Source of the DNA: Pseudolysobacter antarcticus
GTDB taxonomy: Bacteria; Pseudomonadota; Gammaproteobacteria; Xanthomonadales; Rhodanobacteraceae
Reading direction: 5' to 3'
Length of the DNA stretch: 64,000 nucleotides
NCBI RefSeq assembly: GCF_004168365.1
Contig: NZ_CP035704.1
Location: 1,798,001 to 1,862,000, forward strand
Shown: positions 48,544 through 56,632 of the stretch, in pieces
Numbering within the stretch: the first letter of the stretch is position 1
How the letters are laid out: the number at the start of each line of letters is the position of its first letter
Translations under genes and position numbers: made by a program
The notes under the pieces: model-generated
The model's database searches: none
The model's input: the letters and a program-made list of their open reading frames with translations, nothing else
Told to the model about the DNA's origin: nothing

Positions 48544-49248
48544 ATGCGCCAAATCGTACTGGATACGGAAACCACCGGCCTCGAAGTCAGCAAGGGTCAC
48601 CGCCTGATTGAAATCGGCGCGGTAGAGCTTAGCGAACGCCGGCCGACCGGGCGCACCTTCCATCGTTACCTCAATCCGCAACGCGCAATCGACGAAGGCG
48701 CCCAAGCGGTACATGGCATCAGTCTGGAATTTCTTGCGGACAAACCGCTGTTTGTCGATGTCGCTGACGAGCTCATCGAATTCATTCGTGGCTCCGAGCT
48801 GGTGATCCACAACGCCGCGTTCGATCTGGCCTTTCTCGACAACGAGCTGCTCTTGATTGGTGGCGCGCACGGGCGCACTCGCGATCACGCCAGCGTGCTC
48901 GATACGCTGCTGCTCGCGCGCGAGAAATATCCGGGTCAGAAAAACAATCTGGACGCGTTGTGCAAACGTCTGGACGTCAACAACAGCCACCGCGAATTCC
49001 ACGGCGCGTTGCTCGATGCGCAACTGCTGGCCGAAGTTTATCTGGCAATGACAACCGGGCAGGGCGACCTTGGCCTCATCAGCGAAAGCGCCAACGCGCA
49101 ACGCCAACGCGTGGCGTTGGCGACACCGGCAATGCCGGTAGGCTTGCGCGTGCGCCTGGCGAATCCCGAGGAACTGATTGCGCACGAAATGCGTCTGGAC
49201 TCGATCGCCAAGGCAAGCAAGGGGCGTTGCGTATGGCGGCAGGAATAA
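48544..49248 (+). CDS. dnaQ: DNA polymerase III epsilon subunit (3'-5' proofreading exonuclease)
   Basis: 234 residues. DEDDh exonuclease: ExoI VLDTETTGLE, ExoII HNAAFDLAFLD, ExoIII HGALLDAQLLAEVY. The C-terminal tail (from about 180) should bind the alpha subunit. Starts 6 nt after rnhA. Confidence 0.96.
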   Translation: MRQIVLDTETTGLEVSKGHRLIEIGAVELSERRPTGRTFHRYLNPQRAIDEGAQAVHGISLEFLADKPLFVDVADELIEFIRGSELVIHNAAFDLAFLDNELLLIGGAHGRTRDHASVLDTLLLAREKYPGQKNNLDALCKRLDVNNSHREFHGALLDAQLLAEVYLAMTTGQGDLGLISESANAQRQRVALATPAMPVGLRVRLANPEELIAHEMRLDSIAKASKGRCVWRQE

Positions 49249-49272
49249 GCCGCCACTGACGTCGGAATTGCC

Positions 49273-49974
49273 CTATCGGCAGCGAATCAGGATCACGGTG
49301 ATGTTGTCCGAGCCGCCGCCATCAAGCGCCGCCAGGATCAAATGATCGACACATTCCTGCGCGCTCAAATCCTCACGCGCGAGCACCATCGCGATGTGGC
49401 TGTCCGGCACTTCTTCGGTCAGGCCATCACTGCAGATCAGCAACTGCTGGCGCGGCGCCAAACTGCCATTGACCACTTCCACGCGCAGGCTTTGCGGATC
49501 GGTAACACCTAGCGCCTGCGTGACCACGTTGCGATGCGGATGGGTGCGCGCCTGCTCGGTCGTGATCGCACCCTGATCCACCAGCTCCTGCACGTAGGAG
49601 TGATCTTGCGAGACCTGTTTCAGTTCGCCGTTCCACAGATACACGCGGCTGTCGCCAACCCAGCTCACTTCGTATTCGTTACCGCGCAGACGCACCGCTG
49701 CGACCGTCGTGCCCATCGGCAGTGATTCGGCACGCTTGTTCGAGTGACGGATGATTTCTTCGTCGGCCAGACGAATTGCCTGCGCGAGACCGATGCCTTT
49801 GGCGACCTCGGCAACCACGGTATCGCGCGCCAAAGCGCTGGCGATTTCGCCGTGTTCGTGGCCGCCCATGCCATCGGCAACCAGCCACAGGCCCATGTCG
49901 GCATCGGCGTAATACGTGTCTTCGTTGTGCTCGCGGCGCAAGCCGACGTGGGTGCTGTGTCCAAACTCGATCAT
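49273..49974 (-). CDS. PP2C-type protein serine/threonine phosphatase
   Basis: 233 residues from ATG 49974 (MIEFGHSTHVGLRREHNED). Metal-binding acids in REHNEDTYYAD, VADGMGGHEHGE, ICSDGLTEEV and GGSDNITVIL. Length and motifs match Stp1/PrpC/PppA phosphatases, which counteract Hanks-type kinases. No kinase or type VI secretion gene is next to it. Confidence 0.9.
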   Translation of the reverse strand: MIEFGHSTHVGLRREHNEDTYYADADMGLWLVADGMGGHEHGEIASALARDTVVAEVAKGIGLAQAIRLADEEIIRHSNKRAESLPMGTTVAAVRLRGNEYEVSWVGDSRVYLWNGELKQVSQDHSYVQELVDQGAITTEQARTHPHRNVVTQALGVTDPQSLRVEVVNGSLAPRQQLLICSDGLTEEVPDSHIAMVLAREDLSAQECVDHLILAALDGGGSDNITVILIRCR

Positions 49975-50274
49975 GCGCGGTGCTGTCCCTGTGAACCGCG
50001 ATGGGGCGATTCTTGATACGTAATAGCATGCCGTGCGTTTGATTCGCGGCGCAAGCGATTCATGCGGGTACGGAGTTTGCGTTGGTGACGCGATCTGTTC
50101 AGCGCCGCATTCAGTTGCCGGGTTGCGATCGGTAGACGGCCACGGACAGCATCGAAAAGTGCACCTGAGCAAGCTGCCGAGACTCTCGTCTGCGGCGAGC
50201 TGATGGGCGCCGAGAAAAGTTGGCCCGGCTCTTGCTATGGGTTAATCGCTACTCCAACCTGACTTGGAACCGCC
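49975..50274. other. 300-bp divergent intergenic region
   Basis: Lies between the PP2C gene (-) and the 69-residue ORF (+). It contains the sigma-54-type promoter described below. No other gene is supported; the long leftward reading frame through it has no conserved sequence. Confidence 0.5.
50221..50236 (+). promoter_or_regulatory. Sigma-54-type promoter
   Basis: TGGCCCG-GCTC-TTGCT matches the -24/-12 consensus TGGCACG-N4-TTGCW at all but one position, with GG and GC spaced correctly. A start site near 50248 would leave a leader of about 27 nt before the ORF at 50275. Confidence 0.6.
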
Positions 50275-50484
50275 ATGAATATGATCTCCGAAATGTCGCT
50301 CAATCCCACCTATGACTTCGACATGACCGCCGAGCAGCTCGAAAGCTTCTCGTTCGATATGCCGGCAGCCCCGCAACCGCGGCAGATCACTGCCGGTTCG
50401 GCTTTTGTACCTGTCAGCGATAGCGAGCTGGAAGCAGCCAACGCCGCGTTCGCGCGCATGCTTGCCGCCTACGGCGACGCATAA
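50275..50484 (+). CDS. Small hypothetical protein behind a sigma-54-type promoter
   Basis: 69 residues, acidic and Met/Ala-rich, without signal peptide, membrane segment or cysteines. The C-terminal half (SDSELEAANAAFARMLAAYGDA) is likely helical. A weak TTGGAA lies before the ATG. No family recognised. The promoter type suggests control by nitrogen, motility, pilus or stress enhancer-binding proteins, but no partner gene is adjacent. Confidence 0.55.
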   Translation: MNMISEMSLNPTYDFDMTAEQLESFSFDMPAAPQPRQITAGSAFVPVSDSELEAANAAFARMLAAYGDA

Positions 50485-50826
50485 AAAGGCGTTTCACCGG
50501 CCTTTGCCGCGCTGATTTCGTCGAGTTCTGGCCAACGCGCGTGCGCTAGTCCGCACGCGCTGGTCACCCATCCCCGCTTCATTGCGTCCTCGCTGACACA
50601 TCTGTTCCCTGTGCGATTGCCTACAGCCGCGCTGTGATTTGCGTGCGTTGCGCTGCAGAGTGCGCAAATGCGTCGCAAAGTGACGCTGAAGCTGCAAGAT
50701 CGGTCGCTGACTGAGATCAATCTGCAAAGATTCGTCAAAAAAAGCGGACCGCATCCGCGGCCCGCTTGATTTTCGGCTTGGGGCAGCAAAAGTTGCCCCT
50801 ATCGAGTGCTGTCTAAAAGCAGATTG
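50485..50826. other. 342-bp intergenic region with two hairpins
   Basis: Holds a 9-bp perfect stem GCGCGTGCG/CGCACGCGC (50537-50560) after the small ORF, possibly its 3' end, and the leftward terminator at 50737-50767. Otherwise no gene or motif is supported. Confidence 0.5.
50737..50767 (-). terminator. Terminator of the cupredoxin gene
   Basis: On the minus strand, stem AAGCGGGCCGC, loop GGAT, then GCGGTCCGCTT (one mismatch), running into TTTTTTT. It is about 60 nt after the stop at 50827 and in the right direction. Confidence 0.8.
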
Positions 50827-51618
50827 TCAGGGGCAGACGGTGCCTGCAATCTGGGTCAGGCGTGTGATCGGAATGCTGCCGCTGCCATAGCCGGTTACCG
50901 TGGAATTCCATGAGGCCACGCCTGTGTTGCAATCACTGAACGTGAAGGTGAGTGTGCCCCACGCAGCTTTTTGAATATCGCTGGCGACATAGTTGGAGGC
51001 TGGGAATGGAAATTTTCCGTTTTGCACCAGCGCTGCGGGCATCGTGATTGTGCTGCTGGTCGGGTCATAAGTGCCTTGGGCATAAATCCATTGCGAGCCA
51101 CCGCCCGGTGCGAATACAAACCATATCGCCACCATCTGATTGGCGTTGGATGTCACTTCGAGTTGAAACCCGCTTCCTGATTGCGTCTGGTTGTACCAGT
51201 TGCCGCTGAGATAACCGCCAATGGTGGTCGGGGCGGGCGGTGGCGGCGGAGGTGGCGCCGCCTCCACGGTGATGCTGCCATGCATGCCGGCGCCGGGTCC
51301 GCCGTGGATTTCACAGTAATAGCCAAATGTACCGGCTGTATTGTAGACAACTTGAGAGCTCCAAGCGCTGCTGTTCGCATTACCTCCTGTACCCGTACAA
51401 TTATCAGCACAGCGAAAGGAGCCGTCGTCCGCGACGACGTTATGGAATCCGCCCGCGTTGGTAAATGTCACCGTGTCGCCGGCAGCAATGGTCAAGCTGG
51501 CTGGGGTAAATATCAGTCCGCTGCCCCCTACTTTAACCGCATGGTTCGCGGCAAACGCGGCAAAGCTCATACTGAGCAGCAAGAAAAACAGACTAATCGC
51601 GGATGCAGACCTACGCAT
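50827..51618 (-). CDS. Secreted cupredoxin-domain protein with a second C-terminal domain
   Basis: 263 residues; GAGGA precedes the ATG. Signal peptide ends near AAFAANH. Plastocyanin-like domain (about 24-118) with type 1 copper ligands: His in GGFHNVVAD, then Cys, His and Met in YYCEIHGGPGAGMHG. A proline run separates it from a domain of about 135 residues (YLSGNWYNQTQSGSGFQLEV...) found in other xanthomonad secreted proteins; its function is unknown. Probably a periplasmic or extracellular electron carrier or copper binder. Confidence 0.82.
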   Translation of the reverse strand: MRRSASAISLFFLLLSMSFAAFAANHAVKVGGSGLIFTPASLTIAAGDTVTFTNAGGFHNVVADDGSFRCADNCTGTGGNANSSAWSSQVVYNTAGTFGYYCEIHGGPGAGMHGSITVEAAPPPPPPPAPTTIGGYLSGNWYNQTQSGSGFQLEVTSNANQMVAIWFVFAPGGGSQWIYAQGTYDPTSSTITMPAALVQNGKFPFPASNYVASDIQKAAWGTLTFTFSDCNTGVASWNSTVTGYGSGSIPITRLTQIAGTVCP

Positions 51619-51822
51619 GGCAAATTCCTCAATATGTAATTAAACGATCCGAGCAATTTGTAGGCTGACAGCGCCCCGCATCAACTCTCAAGCATGGGTA
51701 CCAGCAGCGAGCAAAAAGGTTGTGCATGGCGATGCCATCGCTTTCATCGACGGGTTGGTGCGCGAGGGTTTTTGGGGAGGTGAAACAGAAAGCATGGATT
51801 GCCCATGCATGGCACGCGTAGC

Positions 51823-53169
51823 CTATTCGGCATGCACCGGTGTGGTCGCGTAGTTCCCGCCGGATCGACGCAGCGCGGATATCGCTTCGCAGATATTGAT
51901 CGGAGTATTGCCGTCGCGCTGGGATTTTTGCAGCAATCCGAGCAGTGCCGGCGCATCGAGATGGTGGTCCAGTACCAGCAATAATGCGACTGCGCCGCTC
52001 ACGTATGCCGTTGCCAGCGAGCTGCCTGATGCGTAGTCGTAATGGCCACCCGGCTCGAGCGTGAGAATGTCGCGTCCGGGCGCCGCAAGTACCACACCAG
52101 TCGGTTGCGCGTCCTCGCTGCTGCTGACTGCGATTACACCCTTTACGTTGATCGGAAATCCGTCCATGCGTCCGCCTGGTGGTACCGCACCGACAACAAT
52201 GGCGCCACGTTTGATGGCGTAACCAAGCAACTCTTCAAGCAGCGGATCCGACGGGCCACCCAGGCTCAGATTGATGATGGGTGCGCCGGATGCGATCGCA
52301 GCGCCGAGCGCCTGGGCGAGCGTAAACGTATTGCAACGCGCCGCACTCGCGCCGCCCTGCGCGGGCCAGCATGCGCGATACGAAAGTATGCGCGCAGCGG
52401 GGGCTACGCCAACGATGCCAAGCCCGTTATTGGCAACCGCTGCGATCACGCCGGCCACTTCGGTGCCGTGTCGATCAGCGTTGGCGGCGCTCGAAGAGCC
52501 GGTGACAAAATCGCGCTGCAGTTCGATCCGGCCTGCAAGATCCTGATGCATCGCATCGACGCCGGTATCGATCAGCGCAACGCGAATTCCGCCGCCATTC
52601 GACCAACGTTGCGCCGCAGCCGCACCGATAGCGGTAAACCCGTGTTGCAGGCCGACATACGGATCGTTGTAAGCGGTCGGTTCGGGCATGTTGGTCGAGC
52701 CGCCCGCGTCGGGCGCAGTGGTGTAGGTGTCGAAATCCTGCAACGGTTGCACTAGGCGCACGCGATCGTCCTTGTGCAATCGGGTGAATATCGTTTCGCG
52801 ATCCGCGGCTGCGGGAATCTCAAACAGCATGCACCGCAAGCGCAACGATTCGATCGTCCACGCCGAGACTTCGCGCAGGTCGTAGTCGTGCGCCACATTC
52901 GCTGCGGTCGCGATCGCACGATCACTACCGGCGTAATTCTGCAGTCCGGCGTAACCGCGCGGGGTGGAGCCAGCACTGGGCGCTGACGCGGGTTTGTCCG
53001 CCACGGCGACGATGATCAAGCGTGGATTCGATTCGCTCGATGCAGTCGTCATGGCATTTGCGATATTTGCGACAAACGCAATGATCGAAAATGCGAGCAG
53101 ACACCAGCCATGCCGTCCAATATTCATGCTCGACATTAACCGCTTGCGCGCTCGCGGCTCGTTAGACAT
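51823..53169 (-). CDS. Subtilisin-like S8 serine protease with atypical oxyanion region
   Basis: 448 residues from ATG 53169, 7 nt after the anti-sigma stop. Signal or anchor segment at about 20-40 (WCLLAFSIIAFVANIANA). A propeptide-like region (about 50-150) ends RLHKDDRVRLVQPLQDF. Triad: Asp201 in ALIDTGVD, His234 in RHGTEVAG, Ser384 in SGSSLATAYVSG. The usual AAGN oxyanion segment reads GAVPPGGR, so the Asn is missing. It may be weakly active or not cleave in the normal way. Third gene of the ECF operon. Confidence 0.85.
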   Translation of the reverse strand: MSNEPRARKRLMSSMNIGRHGWCLLAFSIIAFVANIANAMTTASSESNPRLIIVAVADKPASAPSAGSTPRGYAGLQNYAGSDRAIATAANVAHDYDLREVSAWTIESLRLRCMLFEIPAAADRETIFTRLHKDDRVRLVQPLQDFDTYTTAPDAGGSTNMPEPTAYNDPYVGLQHGFTAIGAAAAQRWSNGGGIRVALIDTGVDAMHQDLAGRIELQRDFVTGSSSAANADRHGTEVAGVIAAVANNGLGIVGVAPAARILSYRACWPAQGGASAARCNTFTLAQALGAAIASGAPIINLSLGGPSDPLLEELLGYAIKRGAIVVGAVPPGGRMDGFPINVKGVIAVSSSEDAQPTGVVLAAPGRDILTLEPGGHYDYASGSSLATAYVSGAVALLLVLDHHLDAPALLGLLQKSQRDGNTPINICEAISALRRSGGNYATTPVHAE

Positions 53170-53176
53170 CGGTGAT

Positions 53177-53950
53177 TTATCGCGGCGCGACTGAGGGAGA
53201 AACAATCGGCTCGACCAGCAAAACGCCGGGCTGATTGCGCAATCGAGCCACTGCCATTGTCGTGCTGGCTGCTCGTGCCATCGATGCATCTTCAGCCAGA
53301 CCGGATTGAGCATTTGGCTCAGGTGCGAGGCCGTAGATCGAGCTGCCCTGATTGCTTTCCACGATGCGCAATTTCGCGTCGGCGAGCATTGCCTGCATCG
53401 CGCCGACGGTCAGGCTCGGCACCGGCACAAACCGGATCGTGGCGGGGCCTGCCGGGATACTCGCTTCGCTCAGTGTTTCATACCTCGCACTCGAATTCGG
53501 CTGGTGTTCCTGCCGCAACAACAGCACACCGAGCAGCACCAGGCCAACGGTTTGCGCGGCGACGATTGCCGCTAGCAAACGCGCGCGATACCGCGTCCAT
53601 TTGTGGCGCGACGGCGCGTGCCAGTCGTGTAGTGGATTGTTTGCATACGAGGTTTCGTTGGACAGCGTATCGGTCGCGAAATTTCGCTCATTTTTCGATT
53701 CGGCATCAATGCGTGCGAACAACCGATCAAGCGCCGGTTTGCCGTCATGCATCGCCGCTGTCGTGACGTTCATGCCGGCATGCACCAGGCTCTGGAACGC
53801 CAAGTCGTCGCGGCAATCTGCGCAGGTTCGAAGATGCTCGTCGGCCATAGCGCGATCCGCTGGCGAGGCAGTTCCATTCACGATCCACGGAATCGCATCC
53901 CAGGTGTGGCGATGCGTAAGCACAGAAGAATCATTCGTATCGCTGGTCAT
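53177..53950 (-). CDS. Anti-sigma factor, zinc-binding, single transmembrane
   Basis: 257 residues from ATG 53950, overlapping the sigma gene stop (ATGA). Zinc-finger HxxxCxxC: His39, Cys43, Cys46. Transmembrane helix about 124-145. The periplasmic part (about 165-250) ends with VARLRNQPGVLLVEPIV, a pattern I know from subtilase propeptides. It should hold the ECF factor at the membrane. The next gene is a subtilase, suggesting that the periplasmic domain contacts it. Confidence 0.8.
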   Translation of the reverse strand: MTSDTNDSSVLTHRHTWDAIPWIVNGTASPADRAMADEHLRTCADCRDDLAFQSLVHAGMNVTTAAMHDGKPALDRLFARIDAESKNERNFATDTLSNETSYANNPLHDWHAPSRHKWTRYRARLLAAIVAAQTVGLVLLGVLLLRQEHQPNSSARYETLSEASIPAGPATIRFVPVPSLTVGAMQAMLADAKLRIVESNQGSSIYGLAPEPNAQSGLAEDASMARAASTTMAVARLRNQPGVLLVEPIVSPSVAPR

Positions 53951-54597
53951 GTTTGCACCGAACGGGTTGCTGTCGAAAAGTCGCCGCCGAGATTCGGCAG
54001 CGTGTTGCGTAATCGCAAGCGCGCATGAAACATCCGCGCTTTCACCGTACCCACCGCGCAATTCATGATGCCGGCGATTTCCTCGCACGATTGGCCTAGG
54101 TAATAAGCGAGCTCCATGGTCATCTGCTGTTCGTGCGGAAGTAGCGACAAACCATGCTGTACCCAGTCGCGCAGTTCACGTTGCTCGCTTTCGTTCTGGC
54201 CAAACGCCGCTTCATCAAGCGAAGAATTCTCAGCCGCTGGTTCAACGTGTTCGGCGAGCGGCGGTTCGTCTCGAATCACTTTCATCAGGCAGCGATAAGC
54301 GATGCCGAAAATCCACGTGCCGACCTTGGAGTCGCCGCGAAATCGAGCGGCGCTATTCCAGACCGCCCACAAGGTTTCGTTGACGGTTTCATCGATCAGA
54401 TCACGACGAACCGTCATGCGTCCGAGAAAGCGCGTCAGCCGCGGGTGATAACGCAAATACAAGCGCTCGAAGGCCACGCGGTCGGCGTTCGCCACCGCCT
54501 GTAGCCACGCGCGCTCGCATAGCTCTCCATCGGCGACAGAATCTCCGTAGCGGGCAGTGCCGTTGTCGCTTCGTGCTTCGCTCAAAATCCGCCTCAT
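53947..54597 (-). CDS. ECF-family RNA polymerase sigma factor
   Basis: 216 residues. Region 2 from AFERLYLRYHPRLTRFLGRM through DETVNETLWAVW and GTWIFGIAYRCLMKVIRD; region 4 LSLLPHEQQMTMELAYYLG with EEIAGIMNCAVGTVKARMFHARLRL as the helix-turn-helix. It lies first in a three-gene operon with its anti-sigma. Target promoters are unknown; autoregulation would be usual. Confidence 0.92.
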   Translation of the reverse strand: MRRILSEARSDNGTARYGDSVADGELCERAWLQAVANADRVAFERLYLRYHPRLTRFLGRMTVRRDLIDETVNETLWAVWNSAARFRGDSKVGTWIFGIAYRCLMKVIRDEPPLAEHVEPAAENSSLDEAAFGQNESEQRELRDWVQHGLSLLPHEQQMTMELAYYLGQSCEEIAGIMNCAVGTVKARMFHARLRLRNTLPNLGGDFSTATRSVQT

Positions 54598-54769
54598 TCA
54601 CGCCATCGCAAACTGTCACAAGGGTGAGTACCGAAACCCGATAAAAAGGTTGCGTCGCCGTTGTCGATCGCGAATCGCCGCAGATTTCCTGTCGGATACG
54701 CTACCATCGCGACCGCCCTCTCAACGAATATAAAACCGTCCATGCGCAAAGCGCTGCGTTACGCTGGTC

Positions 54770-55525
54770 ATGCTTGACACTACTCCACTCTCGGCAGCGC
54801 GTCGCGTTTGGCAGATGCCGTGGTTGCTGGCGTTCACGTTCATGGCTGTTGTCAATGTGCATGCACAGGAGTGGGGTGGCAGTGCAGGTTTCGGTAGCGA
54901 CAACATCTATCGCGGTCGCAGCCTGACGATCGATCGGCCGGCATGGCTGGCGGACATCCACTGCGTTCTTGCCGCCGACTGGATTGTCGGTGCGGGCGCT
55001 ACCGCCGAACGAACGATGTGGCAATCAGCTGCAGCGCAGATCACGTTGTACATCAATCGACGTTGGTTGTTGAAAGATGACTGGGCAACCAGCGTGGGCA
55101 TCGTGCATTACGAATCGCCGTGGGATGTATATCGAGATAATTTGCGCTACGACGAACTTAATGGGGCGATCAGTTATGGCGCGCATTGGCGCGCATCGCT
55201 GGCCATTTCACCCAATAGTCCGGGCCTGCTATATGGCCCGAATGCGCGAAGCAATGCGGCCGCATGGGCGGAACTTTCCTATCATCAGGCGCTGATCGAT
55301 CGTCTTTCCGCAGACATCGGAGTTGGCTACGCTGATCTGCAACAGACTGTGTTTCACAGCTATTCGTATGGCAGTGCGGGCCTGAACTACGGCGTTGGCG
55401 ATGTGGCTTTTTACCTCACGCGGGTCTGGACCAGTCGGCCCACCGAATTGAATCCGCAGAATCCCTATCCCGCAATATCCCGCACCAGCGCGCGCTGGAC
55501 GGCTTCGGTGGTCTGGAGTTTCTAA
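54770..55525 (+). CDS. Predicted outer-membrane beta-barrel protein (TIGR02001-like)
   Basis: 251 residues. Signal peptide (LLAFTFMAVVNVHAQE) then strands with alternating residues: SAGFGSDNIYRGRSLT, VGAGATAERTMW, ASVVWSF at the end. The C-terminal Phe after aromatic alternation is the usual barrel signal. The GSDNIYRG start resembles gcw_chp/TIGR02001 proteins. Function unknown. ATG 54770 is used; ATG 54815 would shorten the signal peptide. Confidence 0.7.
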   Translation: MLDTTPLSAARRVWQMPWLLAFTFMAVVNVHAQEWGGSAGFGSDNIYRGRSLTIDRPAWLADIHCVLAADWIVGAGATAERTMWQSAAAQITLYINRRWLLKDDWATSVGIVHYESPWDVYRDNLRYDELNGAISYGAHWRASLAISPNSPGLLYGPNARSNAAAWAELSYHQALIDRLSADIGVGYADLQQTVFHSYSYGSAGLNYGVGDVAFYLTRVWTSRPTELNPQNPYPAISRTSARWTASVVWSF

Positions 55526-55578
55526 TTTAGGATTTCGCAGCTCGACCGCGAGATTTCCGGTCGAAGCCTTGAATGATT

Positions 55579-55669
<91 letters not shown>

Positions 55670-55837
55670 GCAGAGGTTGCTGGCGCGGTTGACGCGCATG
55701 CCGGTGAAGGGCGCGAATCATACGGCTATGTGCCGCGCGAGACAACTGCAAGTTGTATCAGTCGCGCGAAATCTGCTGCTGACCACGCTCGCTCAGCACG
55801 CTACACTAACGAATTCCAGCCATAACGACTTATCTTC

Positions 55838-56236
55838 ATGAGTGAAATTTCCACCCCCGTTTCGTTCGGTGAACTGATCGACAAGCTCACGATTCTCGAA
55901 ATCAAGGCAGCGCGAATCACCGATGCGGCCAAGCTTGCGAACGTGCGCGTCGAATTGAATATGCTCGATACCACGTGGAATGCGGCTGCGGCATCGCGCA
56001 TCGATATCACTGCACAGCGCACACGCCTCAAGGCGGTCAACGAAAAACTGTGGGACATCGAAGACCATATCCGGCTAAAGGAAAAGGCTCAGGCTTTCGA
56101 TGCCGAATTCATCGCGCTGGCGCGCGCGGTGTATTTCGAGAATGACGACCGCGCCGCGATCAAACGCGAAATCAATCAGCTGCTCGGATCGACCCTGGTC
56201 GAAGAAAAATCCTACGCTGATTACCGACAGGCTTGA
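55838..56236 (+). CDS. DUF6165 family protein
   Basis: 132 residues, Glu/Lys/Ala-rich and helical. PVSFGELIDKLTILEIKAARI at the N terminus and KLWDIEDHIRLKE followed by FENDDRAAIKREINQLLGS match DUF6165 proteins, which often lie near glycan or LPS genes. Function unknown. A glycosyltransferase 9 gene and kdkA follow within 2 kb. Confidence 0.82.
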   Translation: MSEISTPVSFGELIDKLTILEIKAARITDAAKLANVRVELNMLDTTWNAAAASRIDITAQRTRLKAVNEKLWDIEDHIRLKEKAQAFDAEFIALARAVYFENDDRAAIKREINQLLGSTLVEEKSYADYRQA

Positions 56237-56300
56237 TTGCACTGTTGCGATGAAATCGGGCGCAAGGCGCAAGGCGAGGGAAAAAAAGCCGTCATTCCAA

Positions 56301-56320
56301 GCTTCGCTGAAGCGTTTTTC
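56301..56320 (+). terminator. Weak terminator after the DUF6165 gene
   Basis: GCTTC-GCT-GAAGC followed by GTTTTT. The stem is only 5 bp, so it is a tentative call. Confidence 0.35.
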
Positions 56321-56350
56321 AACAGCGCAGCTGGTCAATGACGCGCTACG

Positions 56351-56578
56351 CTATTTGGTCAGGATCAACTTGCCGTTGCGCGTGACCTGCAAACGGTATT
56401 CCAGGCCGACATGCTCGATCACCAGTTCGCGATGGCCCTGCAGCAATTCGCGACTGTCGATACGCGTTACCGGCGTGTTGCTACGCGCGTGATATGCAGC
56501 CGGCTGCCGAATTGTCGTCGCGACGCTAGCGTCGTGTGACGGCGCGGTTTGGGCGGTGGTGTCGACGGTTTCGAGCAT
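56351..56578 (-). CDS. hemP: Hemin uptake protein HemP
   Basis: 75 residues. The C-terminal half (RIDSRELLQGHRELVIEH then LEYRLQVTRNGKLILTK) is the HemP/HmuP signature; the N-terminal half is a variable Ala/Thr-rich tail. HemP promotes haem-receptor gene expression in several proteobacteria. A strong Fur box lies upstream. No TonB receptor follows, so it stands alone here. Confidence 0.85.
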   Translation of the reverse strand: MLETVDTTAQTAPSHDASVATTIRQPAAYHARSNTPVTRIDSRELLQGHRELVIEHVGLEYRLQVTRNGKLILTK

Positions 56579-56604
56579 GAGTCTCTCCGGTGATTGAGGG
56601 AAAC

Positions 56605-56623
56605 TGTAATGATAATCATTCTC
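56605..56623 (-). promoter_or_regulatory. Fur box upstream of hemP
   Basis: TGTAATGATAATCATTCTC matches the 19-bp Fur consensus (GATAATGATAATCATTATC) at 16 positions. It is 27 bp before the hemP start, so iron-replete Fur would block transcription. Confidence 0.85.
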
Positions 56624-56632
56624 ATTTGATTG

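Noticed and set aside
50537..50560. 9-bp hairpin as a Rho-independent terminator
   Set aside because: No U-run follows; recorded only as a structure in the intergenic note.
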